NCBI RefSeq assembly: GCF_030053835.1
Contig: NZ_CP125655.1
Location: forward strand, 3,162,001 to 3,226,000
Length of the DNA stretch: 64,000 nucleotides
Source: Cellulomonas sp. ES6
Lineage (GTDB): Bacteria; Actinomycetota; Actinomycetes; Actinomycetales; Cellulomonadaceae
Direction: 5' to 3'
Notes under the pieces: generated by a model
What the model was told of the DNA's origin: nothing
The model's input: only the letters and a program-made list of their open reading frames with translations
Database searches by the model: none
Position numbers and translations under genes: made by a program
Part shown: one piece after another, positions 42,675 to 51,405 of the stretch
Layout of the letters: every line of letters starts with the position of its first letter
How positions within the stretch are numbered: position 1 is the first letter of the stretch

Positions 42675-44195
42675 TCAGTGCCCTGCGGAGGGTGCCGGCA
42701 CGTCGCCGGTCTCCGGGGCCTCGCCGCGCCCGACGCGGGAGTGGCGGTACGAGTACGCCGCGTACACCACCATGCCGAGCGCCAGCCAGGCGGCGAACCG
42801 CAGCCACGTCAGCGTCGTCAGGTTCGTCATGAGCCAGAGGCACGCCACGCCGGAGACGATCGGCAGCACCGGCGACCACGGCACCCGGAACCCGCGCTGC
42901 AGGTCCGGGCGGGTGCGCCGCAGGATCGGGATGCCGAAGCTCACCAGCACGAACGCCGAGAGCGTGCCGATGTTGATCATCTCCTCCAGCAGCTCCACGC
43001 GGGACAGCCCGGCGATGGCGGCGACCACGATGCCGGTGCCGATCTGCAGCCGGACGGGCGTGCGGTAGCGGGGCGACGTCCGGGAGATGCCGCGGGGGAG
43101 CAGGCCGTCTCGGCTCATCGCGAAGACGATCCGGGTGAGGCCGAGCAGCAGCACCATGATCACCGAGGTCAGCCCGACGAGGATCCCGATGGAGATGACC
43201 TTGCCCGCCCAGTCGGCGCCGACCAGCACGAAGGCGGTCGTCAGCGAGGGGGAGTCGGAGGCGGCGAGGTCGGTGTACGGGACCATGCCGGTGACGACGA
43301 TCGTGACCAGCACGTACAGCACGGTGACGATCGCGAGGCCGCCGAGCACGCCGCGCGGGACGGCTCGCTGCGGGTTCTTCGTCTCCTCGGCGGTGGTCGC
43401 GACGACGTCGAACCCGATGAACGCGAAGAACACGAGCGCGGCACCGGACAGGATGCCGACGACGCCGTACGTCGAGGGCTCGAGGCCGGACAGGAACGCG
43501 AACAGCGACTGGTGCAGGCCGGAGCTCGACTCGGCGGGCTGCGACGGCGGCACGAACGGCGTGTAGTTGTCGGCGCGCACATAGAAGAACCCGGCGACGA
43601 TGACGAACAGCGTGATGCCGACCTTGATGATCGTGAACACGCTGTTGACCCGGGTGCTGAGCTTCGTCCCGACGGCGAGCAGCGTCGTGAACACGCCCAC
43701 CACCAGCACCGGCCCCCACTCCAGGGACACCGGCCCGAGGTGCAGCGTCGTCGGCAGGTCCACGCCGAACAGCGCGAACGCGTCCGCCAGGTACACGCCC
43801 CAGAACTTCGCGATGACGGCCGCCGCGAGCAGCATCTCGAGGATGAGGTCCCAGCCGATGATCCACGCGACCAGCTCGCCGGCCGTCGCGTAGGAGAACG
43901 TGTAGGCGGACCCGGCCACCGGCAGCGTCGAGGCGAACTCGGCGTAGCACATGATCGCCATCGCGCAGACGACGGAGGCGATGAGGAACGAGACGATGAC
44001 GCTCGGGCCGGCGTAGTTCGCGGCGGCGGTCGCGCCGACGGAGAAGATGCCCGCGCCGACGGCGACGGCCACGCCCAGGACGGCCAGGTCCCAGGCGGTG
44101 AGGTCGCGGCGGAGCGAGCGCTCCGGGTCGTCGACCCCGGCGAGCGAGTCCTCGACGGACTTGCGGCGCAGCACGCTGCGGTGGGTGGTGGACAC
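42675..44195 (-). CDS. APC-family amino acid permease
   Basis: A 506-residue amino-acid transporter with about 12-13 helices. The first helix carries the substrate-binding GAGIFSVGATAAANYAGPSV, and helix 6 the FFAFIGFDVVATTAEETKNPQRAVPRG signature of cationic/CAT-type APC carriers. The GTG at 44195 has GGGAG upstream. A short cytoplasmic tail follows the last helix. It is followed in the same direction by no close partner; the trmL gene upstream is 104 bases away. Confidence 0.92.
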   Translation of the reverse strand: MSTTHRSVLRRKSVEDSLAGVDDPERSLRRDLTAWDLAVLGVAVAVGAGIFSVGATAAANYAGPSVIVSFLIASVVCAMAIMCYAEFASTLPVAGSAYTFSYATAGELVAWIIGWDLILEMLLAAAVIAKFWGVYLADAFALFGVDLPTTLHLGPVSLEWGPVLVVGVFTTLLAVGTKLSTRVNSVFTIIKVGITLFVIVAGFFYVRADNYTPFVPPSQPAESSSGLHQSLFAFLSGLEPSTYGVVGILSGAALVFFAFIGFDVVATTAEETKNPQRAVPRGVLGGLAIVTVLYVLVTIVVTGMVPYTDLAASDSPSLTTAFVLVGADWAGKVISIGILVGLTSVIMVLLLGLTRIVFAMSRDGLLPRGISRTSPRYRTPVRLQIGTGIVVAAIAGLSRVELLEEMINIGTLSAFVLVSFGIPILRRTRPDLQRGFRVPWSPVLPIVSGVACLWLMTNLTTLTWLRFAAWLALGMVVYAAYSYRHSRVGRGEAPETGDVPAPSAGH

Positions 44196-44299
44196 CGGGG
44201 AGCTCCCTCGGTCGACGGCTCTGTGCCGCGCGAGCATGGCGGAGCCGACGCGCGGGCGCACGCGGAAGTCCGGCATGTGGGACCGGAGAGCGCGCGGTG

Positions 44300-44764
44300 T
44301 CAGAAACCGCCGGGGAACCCGAGCTGGCGCCACGCCTCGTACAGGGCGGTGGACGCCGCGTTGGTGAGGTTGAGCGAGCGGCGCCCGGGCAGCATCGGGA
44401 TCCGCAGCCGGTCGGTGACGGCCGGGTGCTCGAGGGCCTCGGGCGGCAGCCCGGTCGGCTCCGGGCCGAACAGCAGGGCGTCTCCGTCCCGGAACGCCAC
44501 GTCGGTGTACCGGGTGGTGGTGTGCGTGGTGAAGGCGAAGACGCGGCCCGGGGCGACGGCCGCCAGCGCCGCGTCGAGGTCCGGGTGCACCACCACGTGC
44601 GCGAGGTCGTGGTAGTCGAGCCCGGCCCGCTTCAGCCGCGGCTCGTCCATCACGAAGCCCAGCGGCTCCACCAGGTGGAGGGTCGCGCCCGTGGCGGCGG
44701 CGAGCCGGATGGCGTTGCCGGTGTTGCCGGGGATGCGGGGCTCGAAGAACACGACGTGCAGCAC
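44300..44764 (-). CDS. trmL: tRNA (cytidine/uridine-34-2'-O)-methyltransferase
   Basis: A 154-residue SPOUT methyltransferase that modifies the wobble base of certain tRNALeu in relatives. The SPOUT motifs PGNTGNAIRLAAATGATLHLVEPLGF, LLFGPEPTGLP and RSLNLTNAASTALYEAWRQLGFPG are complete, the last ending almost at the C-terminus as usual. GTG start at 44764. It diverges from an aldo/keto reductase gene, and a 32-bp perfect palindrome lies in the short gap between them. Confidence 0.93.
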   Translation of the reverse strand: MLHVVFFEPRIPGNTGNAIRLAAATGATLHLVEPLGFVMDEPRLKRAGLDYHDLAHVVVHPDLDAALAAVAPGRVFAFTTHTTTRYTDVAFRDGDALLFGPEPTGLPPEALEHPAVTDRLRIPMLPGRRSLNLTNAASTALYEAWRQLGFPGGF

Positions 44765-44790
44765 CGGCCGATCCTCTCACCGGCGGGCGC

Positions 44791-44826
44791 TAGCGTGGCG
44801 TGCGGGTCCGCGGACCCGCACGCCAC
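44791..44826 (+). promoter_or_regulatory. -10 box and 32-bp perfect palindrome before the aldo/keto reductase
   Basis: TAGCGT at 44791-44796 is a good -10 box. It is overlapped by a perfect 32-bp palindrome at 44795-44826 (left half GTGGCGTGCGGGTCCG). The transcription start should fall inside the palindrome, so it could be an operator or a 5' leader hairpin; the ATG follows at 44842. Confidence 0.7.
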
Positions 44827-44841
44827 CACGAGAGGACGCCG

Positions 44842-45882
44842 ATGCCCACCCTGCCGCCGTACCGTGCCGCCGACAACCGGTACGAGAGCATCCCGTACCG
44901 GCGGACCGGCCGCAGCGGGCTCGACCTGCCCGCGCTGTCCCTCGGCCTGTGGCACAACTTCGGGGACGTCAACCCGCTCGAGACGCAGCGAGCGGTGCTG
45001 CGGCGTGCGTTCGACCTCGGCATCACGCACTTCGACCTCGCGAACAACTACGGGCCGCCGTACGGCTCCGCCGAGGCCAACTTCGGCCGGCACCTCGCGC
45101 AGGACCTGCGGCCGTACCGCGACGAGCTGGTCATCTCGTCGAAGGCCGGCTACGACATGTGGCCCGGGCCGTACGGCGACGGGGGCTCGCGCAAGTACCT
45201 GCTGGCGTCGCTCGACCAGTCGCTGCAGCGCACGGGGCTGGACTACGTCGACATCTTCTACTCCCACCGCCCGGACCCGTCCGTGCCGCTGGAGGAGACG
45301 ATGGGCGCGCTGCACACCGCTGTGACCAGCGGGCGGGCGCTGTACGCCGGGATCTCCAACTACTCGCCGTCGCGCACCCGCGAGGCCGCGCGGATCCTCG
45401 CGGACCTGGGGACGCCGCTGCTCATCCACCAGCCGAGCTACTCGATGTTCAACCGGCACGTCGAGCGGGTCGCCGAGGGCGAGACCGAGACCCTGCTCGA
45501 CGTGGTCGGGGACCTCGGTGTCGGCATGATCGTGTTCTCCCCGCTGCAGCAGGGGCTGCTCACCGGCCGCTACCTGTCCGGCGAGGTGCCCGCCGGGTCA
45601 CGCGCCGCGACCAGCCGGTTCCTGTCCGCGGACTCGATCTCCGGCACCTACCTCGAGCGGGCCCGGGCGCTCGACGAGATCGCCCGCGGGCGGGGCCAGT
45701 CGCTCGCGCAGCTCGCCCTCACGTGGGTGCTGCGGGACCCGCGCGTCACGTCCGCGCTGATCGGCGCGTCCTCGGTCGCCCAGCTCGAGGACAACGTGGC
45801 CGCGCTCACCGCGCCGCCGCTCACCGACGAGGAGATCGCCGCGATCGAGCCGCACGCCGTGGACGGGACGGCTCGCCGGTGA
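44842..45882 (+). CDS. Aldo/keto reductase (YghZ/MgrA-like)
   Basis: A 346-residue NADPH-dependent aldo/keto reductase, closest in style to the L-glyceraldehyde-3-phosphate reductase group. The catalytic tetrad can be seen: Asp and Tyr in FDLANNYGPPYG, Lys in ISSKAGYDMWPGPYGDGGSRKYL, His in IFYSHRPD. The ATG has AGAGGA upstream. Its GTGA overlap with the next gene couples it to an alpha/beta hydrolase. Confidence 0.92.
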   Translation: MPTLPPYRAADNRYESIPYRRTGRSGLDLPALSLGLWHNFGDVNPLETQRAVLRRAFDLGITHFDLANNYGPPYGSAEANFGRHLAQDLRPYRDELVISSKAGYDMWPGPYGDGGSRKYLLASLDQSLQRTGLDYVDIFYSHRPDPSVPLEETMGALHTAVTSGRALYAGISNYSPSRTREAARILADLGTPLLIHQPSYSMFNRHVERVAEGETETLLDVVGDLGVGMIVFSPLQQGLLTGRYLSGEVPAGSRAATSRFLSADSISGTYLERARALDEIARGRGQSLAQLALTWVLRDPRVTSALIGASSVAQLEDNVAALTAPPLTDEEIAAIEPHAVDGTARR

Positions 45883-46775
45883 CCGCCGGTGCCGGCCGGG
45901 TGCCGGTGGTGCTGCTGCACGGGCTCACCGACTCCTCCGCCTGCTGGCCGACGGTCCGGCACCGGTACGACCGGGACGGCCGCGTGGTCGTCGCGCTGGA
46001 CGCGCGCGGGCACGGCGGCGTGCCGCTGCCCGACGAGCCGTTCACGATCGCGGCGCTCGCGCAGGACGCGGCCCGGGCGCTGCGCGCGCTCGGCACCGGC
46101 CCTGCGCTCGTCGTCGGGCACTCGATGGGCGGTGTCACCGCGGAGGAGCTCGCGCTGACCGCGCCCGAGCTCGTCGCCGCGCTCGTCCTCGAGGACCCGG
46201 CGTGGCACGACGGCTGGGTCATCGGGGCTGTCGACGACGCGGACGTGGTGGGGCTCGCCGGCGACGGCGCGGGCACGGCCGGCGCGTCGGGGGCCGCGGG
46301 CACGGCCGGCGCGCGCGGGACCGCCGCCGACGGGTCGCGCGGCAAGCCGGCGTGGCTCGGCGCGTCGATCGCGGCGCTCGCGGGCCGCACGGTGGAGCAG
46401 GTCGCCGCGCGCGGTCGGATCGAGAACCCCACGTGGTCGCCGGAGGAGGTCCGCGGCTGGGCGGAGGCCAAGACGGGCCTCGACCCCCGCCTCGCGGACG
46501 TCCCGCACGACTGGGCCGCGCGCGAGTGGGTGGAGGCGCTCGCGGATGTGCGCGTGCCGGTCACGCTGCTCACGGCGGAGCCCGGCCGGGGCGTCGTCAG
46601 CCCGCGTCAGGCGGAGCGCGCCGCCGAGCTGCTCGGACGCGCGCCCGAGGGCCTGCTCACGCACGTGCCGGTCCCCGGTGCCGGTCACAGCATCCGCCGG
46701 GAGGCCCCGGAGGCCTACCTCGCGGCGCTCGACGCCGCCGTGGCGGCGGCGGACGCCCGGGCGGCGCGGGGCTGA
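45879..46775 (+). CDS. Alpha/beta-fold hydrolase
   Basis: A 298-residue alpha/beta hydrolase. The oxyanion-hole segment VVLLHGLTDSSACW, nucleophile elbow VVGHSMGGVTAEELA and catalytic His in VPGAGHSIRREAPEAY are present. A Gly/Ala-rich insert (GAGTAGASGAAGTAGARGTA) lies in the lid region, an odd low-complexity stretch. It overlaps the aldo/keto reductase stop by GTGA, so the two are coexpressed; a shared substrate pathway is possible but unknown. Confidence 0.88.
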   Translation: MTAGAGRVPVVLLHGLTDSSACWPTVRHRYDRDGRVVVALDARGHGGVPLPDEPFTIAALAQDAARALRALGTGPALVVGHSMGGVTAEELALTAPELVAALVLEDPAWHDGWVIGAVDDADVVGLAGDGAGTAGASGAAGTAGARGTAADGSRGKPAWLGASIAALAGRTVEQVAARGRIENPTWSPEEVRGWAEAKTGLDPRLADVPHDWAAREWVEALADVRVPVTLLTAEPGRGVVSPRQAERAAELLGRAPEGLLTHVPVPGAGHSIRREAPEAYLAALDAAVAAADARAARG

Positions 46776-46833
46776 GCGCTCCCCGGCCCGGCGGCCGCGG
46801 TCGCCGGGCCGACCGCGGGGGATCATGGTGCCC

Positions 46834-47310
46834 GTGACCCCCCGCGCCGACCCGCCCGTCCCCGCCGTGACCGTCCGGCCCTCGAGCGGGGCGGCGGAGC
46901 ACCCGCAGCTCGTGGCGATCTGGCGCGCGGCGGTCGACGCGACGCACGACTTCCTGTCCGCCGCCGACCGCGACGAGATCGAGGCCGCGCTGCCGACCGC
47001 GTACCTGCCGGCCGTCGTCCTGGCGGTCGCGGAGCTCGGCGGCCGGCCCGTGGGATTCGCCGGCGTGCGCGACGGCAGGCTGGAGATGCTGTTCGTCGCT
47101 CCGGAGGCCCACGGCCTCGGGATCGGGTCGGCGCTGCTCGCCCACGCGGTCCGCGAGCACGGCGTGACCGAGGTGGACGTCAACGAGCAGAACGTCGGCG
47201 CCGCGGCCTTCTACGCCCGGCGCGGGTTCGAGGTGGTCGGCCGCAGCGCGACCGACGAGGCGGGCCGGCCCTGCCCCCTGCTGCGCCTGCGGCGACGCGG
47301 AGCCCGCTGA
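46834..47310 (+). CDS. GNAT-family N-acetyltransferase
   Basis: A 158-residue GNAT acetyltransferase. FVAPEAHGLGIGSALLAHAVREHG is the acetyl-CoA-binding motif A, and VNEQNVGAAAFYARRGFEVVGRS is motif B, so the family is clear; the substrate is not. I prefer the GTG at 46834, seven bases after GATCAT (leaderless pattern); an ATG at 46825 would add three residues. Convergent with recQ; the 110-bp gap is GC-rich with no gene. Confidence 0.88.
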   Translation: MTPRADPPVPAVTVRPSSGAAEHPQLVAIWRAAVDATHDFLSAADRDEIEAALPTAYLPAVVLAVAELGGRPVGFAGVRDGRLEMLFVAPEAHGLGIGSALLAHAVREHGVTEVDVNEQNVGAAAFYARRGFEVVGRSATDEAGRPCPLLRLRRRGAR

Positions 47311-47420
47311 CCCGCGAGGGGCTGCCCGGGTCGGGGGTGCCCCGACCGTGGCGCGGCCGCGTCCCGGGCCCCGCGGCCCGTGGTCGGCGTGCGGGACGCC
47401 CGGCCCGCCGACGCGGACGC

Positions 47421-49550
47421 CTAGTCCGCTGGGGCCGCGCCGCCCAGCGGCAGCACCTCGCCGTCGTCCGCGGGCGTCGCCTCGCCGTCCGCGGGCTCGC
47501 GGGCCGGCGCGTCCTCGCCCCGCAGCGTCGCGAGCACGCCGGGCCCGTACCGCTCGAGCTTCGCGGCCCCGACGCCCGAGATGCCGCCGAGCGCGGTGAG
47601 GTCGTCCGGCGCGACGACGGCGATCTCGCGCAGCGTCGCGTCGTGGAACACCACGTACGCGGGGACGCCCTGCTCCTTCGCGGCGGCGGCGCGCCACGCC
47701 CGGAGCCGCTCGAACACGGCGGCCGGGCCGGCGCCGAGCTCCGCCACGGGGGCGGCGGGTGCGCGACGGCTGCCGCCGGACCGTGCGGAGCGGCCGGCGG
47801 GCCGGGCGTCGTGGCGCAGGGGGACGGTGCGGTCGCCGCGCAGCACGGCGGCGCTCTCCTCCGTGAGGCGCAGGGTGCCGTACCCGTCGGCGTCCACCCC
47901 GAGCAGCCCCTGCGCGAGCAGCTGCCGCACCACGCCCCGCCACTGCGCGTCGCTCAGGTCCGTCCCGACGCCGAACGTGGACAGCGCGGTGTGCCCGAGC
48001 TGCTCGACCCGCGGCGTGCGCTTGCCGAGCAGGATGTCGACCAGGTGGCCCGCGCCGTAGTGCTGGTTGCGCTCGCGCTCCAGGCGGACGACGGTCGACA
48101 GCAGCTTCTGCGCGGGGACGGTGCCGTCCCAGGTCTGCGGCGGCGCGAGGCACGTGTCGCAGTTCCCGCACGGCTCGGTCTCCTGGCCGAAGTAGGCGAG
48201 GAGCTGCACCCGCCGGCACGTCACCGTCTCGCACAGCGCCAGCATCGCGTCGAGGTGCGCCGACAGGCGGCGCCGGTGCTGGGCGTCGCCCTCGGAGGTG
48301 TCGATCATGCGCCTCTGCTGCACGACGTCCTGCAGGCCGTACGCGAGCCACGCGGTGGACGGGAGGCCGTCGCGGCCGGCGCGGCCGGTCTCCTGGTAGT
48401 AGCCCTCGACGGACTTCGGGAGGTCCAGGTGCGCCACGAACCGCACGTCCGGCTTGTCGATGCCCATCCCGAACGCGATGGTCGCCACCATCACGAGGCC
48501 GTCCTCGCGGAGGAACCGCGCCTGGTTGCGCGCCCGGACCTGGCGGTCGAGACCCGCGTGGTACGGCAGGGCCGTGACCCCCTGGGCGCTGAGCATCTCC
48601 GCGGTCTGCTCCACGGACGACCGCGACAGGCAGTACACGATCCCGGAGTCGCCGGCGTGCTCGGCCCGGATCAGGTCGAGCAGCTGCTGGCGCGGGCTGG
48701 CCTTGGGGACGATCCGGTACTGGATGTTGGGCCGGTCGAACGACGCGACGAACTGCCGTGCGCCCGTCAGGTCGAGCCGCTCGGCGATCTCCGTCCGGGT
48801 GGCGGCCGTCGCCGTCGCGGTGAGCGCCACCCGCGGGACGGCCGGCCAGCGCTCGTGCAGCACGGACAGCCCGAGGTAGTCGGGCCGGAAGTCGTGGCCC
48901 CACTGGGACACGCAGTGCGCCTCGTCGATGGCGAAGAGGCTGATCGCGCACCGGTCCAGCAGCGCGAGCGTCTCGGGGACGCGCAGCCGCTCGGGGGCGA
49001 GGTAGAGCAGGTCGAGCTCCCCGTCGAGCATCGCCCGCTCGACCGCGCGGCGCTGCGCCGGGTCCTGCGTGGAGTTGAGGAACCCCGCGCGCACGCCGAC
49101 GGCGGACAGCGCGTCCACCTGGTCCTGCATGAGGGCGATGAGCGGGGAGACGACGACGCCCGTGCCGGACCGCACCAGCGCGGGGACCTGGTAGCACAGC
49201 GACTTGCCGCCGCCGGTGGGCATGAGCACGAGCGCGTCGCCGCCGGCCACGACCGTGTCGATGATCTCCGCCTGCTCGCCGCGGAACGCGTCGTAGCCCC
49301 AGACCTGCTGCAGCACCTCGAGGGGCGTCCGGCCGGTGGTGCTGTCGTGCGCCGGGTGCGGCACCTCGTGCGGCTCGCCGGGGACGCCGAGACGGTCCTC
49401 GGGCGCCGCGGCCCGCGCCTCCGGCCGCACGTGCTCGCCCTCCCCGGCGCGCCGGTCACGCCCGACGGGCGGCTCGTACGGAGGCTCCTCGGCCGGGTCG
49501 TGCGGCGGCTCGTCGGGGAGCGGCCACTCGTCGTCCCATGCCTGCGTCAC
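47421..49550 (-). CDS. recQ: ATP-dependent DNA helicase RecQ
   Basis: A 709-residue RecQ helicase. [17 protein letters not shown] is motif [16 protein letters not shown] is motif II with the RecQ loop, and [16 protein letters not shown] and [10 protein letters not shown] are motifs V and VI. The zinc-binding cysteines appear in [24 protein letters not shown]. An HRDC domain is near the C-terminus ([25 protein letters not shown]). About 75 extra acidic residues precede the helicase core. The GTG at 49550 lies seven bases after TAGGGT, a leaderless pattern. Confidence 0.95.
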   Translation of the reverse strand: MTQAWDDEWPLPDEPPHDPAEEPPYEPPVGRDRRAGEGEHVRPEARAAAPEDRLGVPGEPHEVPHPAHDSTTGRTPLEVLQQVWGYDAFRGEQAEIIDTVVAGGDALVLMPTGGGKSLCYQVPALVRSGTGVVVSPLIALMQDQVDALSAVGVRAGFLNSTQDPAQRRAVERAMLDGELDLLYLAPERLRVPETLALLDRCAISLFAIDEAHCVSQWGHDFRPDYLGLSVLHERWPAVPRVALTATATAATRTEIAERLDLTGARQFVASFDRPNIQYRIVPKASPRQQLLDLIRAEHAGDSGIVYCLSRSSVEQTAEMLSAQGVTALPYHAGLDRQVRARNQARFLREDGLVMVATIAFGMGIDKPDVRFVAHLDLPKSVEGYYQETGRAGRDGLPSTAWLAYGLQDVVQQRRMIDTSEGDAQHRRRLSAHLDAMLALCETVTCRRVQLLAYFGQETEPCGNCDTCLAPPQTWDGTVPAQKLLSTVVRLERERNQHYGAGHLVDILLGKRTPRVEQLGHTALSTFGVGTDLSDAQWRGVVRQLLAQGLLGVDADGYGTLRLTEESAAVLRGDRTVPLRHDARPAGRSARSGGSRRAPAAPVAELGAGPAAVFERLRAWRAAAAKEQGVPAYVVFHDATLREIAVVAPDDLTALGGISGVGAAKLERYGPGVLATLRGEDAPAREPADGEATPADDGEVLPLGGAAPAD

Positions 49551-49621
49551 GCCGTCCACCCTAGCCGCGGGCTCCGACGCGACCGGCGTCGTCCACAGGC
49601 CCGTCGCCGTAGGGTGGGCGC

Positions 49622-50407
49622 GTGCGGGAGGAGACGGCCGGCGCGGGAAGCGCGCCGCTGGAGAGCGTCGACCGGGCCCTGCGCACCCTGGACGCCGTCG
49701 CCGCCGCGGGCCCCGGGGGCTCGACCCTCGCCGACCTCTCCACGGCCCTGGGGGTGCACAAGACGACGGTGCACCGCTCGCTCGCCGCGCTCCGCCACCG
49801 GGACTACGTCGCGCAGGACCCCGCCAGCGGGCGGTACGCGCTCGGGCCGGCCGCGGTCCGGCTCGCCGACCGGTACTTCGCCGAGGACGACCTGCCCGCG
49901 CGCCTGCACGGCGCGCTGGTCGCCCTGTGCGCCGCGACCGAGGAACTCGTGCACCTGGGCGTGCTGAGCGGTGTGCAGGTGGTCTACCTCGACAAGGTCG
50001 AGCCGGAGCGCGCGGTGCGGGTGTGGTCCGCCGTCGGCCGCCGCAACTGGGCGGTCACGACGGCGCTCGGGCGGGCGATGCTCGCGTTCCGGGACACGTC
50101 GCGGGCCACGCTCGACGGCTACGTCCGGGCGGTCGAGCCCGCCGGCCGCGTGGACGTCGGCCACGTCGCGGAGGAGCTGGACCGGGCCCGGGAGCGCGGC
50201 TACGCCGTCGAGCTGCAGGAGAACGAGCCCGGCATCGCGTGCCTCGCCGTGCCGCTCCTGCGCGGGACCCGGCCGGCGGCCGCGCTCAGCATCACCGCGC
50301 CCGCCGAGCGCATGACCCCGCAGCGGATGACGGAGCTCCACGCGAGCATCCGCGAGGTCGTCCCCCCGCTGCTGCCGGCCGGCCTGGCGCTCCCCGCCCC
50401 GCACTGA
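49622..50407 (+). CDS. IclR-family transcriptional regulator (KdgR-like)
   Basis: A 261-residue IclR-type regulator. The N-terminal winged helix is [45 protein letters not shown]; the C-terminal effector domain includes [20 protein letters not shown] and [14 protein letters not shown]. The GTG lies six bases after TAGGGT. It precedes a KDPG aldolase and a KDG kinase, so it is likely their regulator, sensing a ketodeoxy-sugar. A three-copy 26-bp tandem repeat starts at its stop codon. Confidence 0.88.
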   Translation: MREETAGAGSAPLESVDRALRTLDAVAAAGPGGSTLADLSTALGVHKTTVHRSLAALRHRDYVAQDPASGRYALGPAAVRLADRYFAEDDLPARLHGALVALCAATEELVHLGVLSGVQVVYLDKVEPERAVRVWSAVGRRNWAVTTALGRAMLAFRDTSRATLDGYVRAVEPAGRVDVGHVAEELDRARERGYAVELQENEPGIACLAVPLLRGTRPAAALSITAPAERMTPQRMTELHASIREVVPPLLPAGLALPAPH

Positions 50408-50482
50408 CCCCGCCCGGCCCGCTCGCCCCCTGACCCCGCCTGGCCCGCGCGTCCCCTGATCCCGCCCGGTCCGCGCGCTCCC
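50404..50482 (+). repeat. Three 26-bp tandem repeats starting at the iclR stop codon
   Basis: Units begin CTGACCCCGCC or CTGATCCCGCC at 50404, 50430 and 50456, with exactly 26-bp spacing and about 80 percent identity. The first unit contains the iclR stop codon. The rest of the 263-bp gap to the aldolase start is C-rich and holds the dyad at 50634 but no gene. Confidence 0.7.
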
Positions 50483-50633
50483 GGCCTCCGCGCGCCCTGC
50501 CCGCGCGCCCGTGCCCGACGAGATCGCCGCTGGCGATGCTCCGGCCCCCGCGTCGCCGCAGGCCCCCCTCGCGGCCCCCACGCACCTGGCGTTGTCCGGG
50601 CGCGCGTCACGTGGCATCCTCATGTTCCATGGA

Positions 50634-50651
50634 GCGCAACCAGCGTTGCGC
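50634..50651. promoter_or_regulatory. Dyad operator upstream of the KDPG aldolase operon
   Basis: GCGCAAC-CAGC-GTTGCGC is a perfect 7-bp inverted repeat 19 bases before the aldolase GTG. A second imperfect dyad TTCCATGGAG lies just upstream. Such sites fit IclR-family binding, so the neighbouring IclR protein is the likely binder. Confidence 0.5.
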
Positions 50652-50670
50652 ACAGCGAAACGAGGCCCGT

Positions 50671-51306
50671 GTGAACGACATCCTGTCCCAGCTCGCCGCG
50701 CACCGGATCGTGCCGGTCGTCGTGCTCGACGACGCGCGCGACGCGATCCCGCTCGCCGACGCGCTCGTCGGCGGTGGCCTGCCCGTCGCCGAGGTCACGT
50801 TCCGCACCGCCGCGGCCGCCGACGCGATCCGGGCGATGGCCGACCGGGGCGACGTGCTGGTCGGCGCGGGGACGGTCGTGACGGTGGCCCAGGTCGACCA
50901 GGCCGTCGCGGCCGGCGCGCGCTACCTCGTGTCGCCGGGGACGTCCCGGGCCGTCGTCGAGCGGGCGCAGGAGCACGGCGTCCCGGTGCTGCCGGGCGCC
51001 GTCACCGCGTCCGAGGTGCAGGCCGCGCTCGCGCTCGGGCTGGACACCGTGAAGTTCTTCCCGGCAGGGACGTCGGGGGGCAGCGCGGCGATCGCCGCCC
51101 TGGCGGCACCGTTCGGCGGCGTCCGGTTCGTGCCGACCGGCGGCGTGGGTCCCGGGAACCTGGACGAGTACCTCGCGCTGCCCTGCGTCGCGGCGGTGGG
51201 CGGCTCCTGGATGGTGCCCCGCGACCGCGTGCGGGGCGGCGACCTCGACGGCGTCCGGTCCCTCGTCGCGGACGCCGTCGCGCTCGCCACCCGGCTCCGC
51301 CCCTGA
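50671..51306 (+). CDS. eda: KDPG/KHG aldolase
   Basis: A 211-residue class I aldolase that cleaves 2-keto-3-deoxy-6-phosphogluconate to pyruvate and glyceraldehyde-3-phosphate. VVVLDDARDAIPLADALVGGGLPVAEVTFRT gives the family start with the catalytic Glu, and the Schiff-base Lys is in DTVKFFPAG; FVPTGGV is the phosphate-binding loop. The GTG at 50671 is preceded by GAGG. It is followed 99 bases later by KDG kinase, and together they complete the lower Entner-Doudoroff branch for ketodeoxygluconate. Confidence 0.94.
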   Translation: MNDILSQLAAHRIVPVVVLDDARDAIPLADALVGGGLPVAEVTFRTAAAADAIRAMADRGDVLVGAGTVVTVAQVDQAVAAGARYLVSPGTSRAVVERAQEHGVPVLPGAVTASEVQAALALGLDTVKFFPAGTSGGSAAIAALAAPFGGVRFVPTGGVGPGNLDEYLALPCVAAVGGSWMVPRDRVRGGDLDGVRSLVADAVALATRLRP

Positions 51307-51405
51307 GGCGCCGGCGGCTCGCCGCGCGGCCCGGCCGACGCCCCGGAGCCCTCGCCCCTCGTACCCCGACCCCCCGCACGCCCGTTCGCCCCGGAGGACC
51401 CGACC

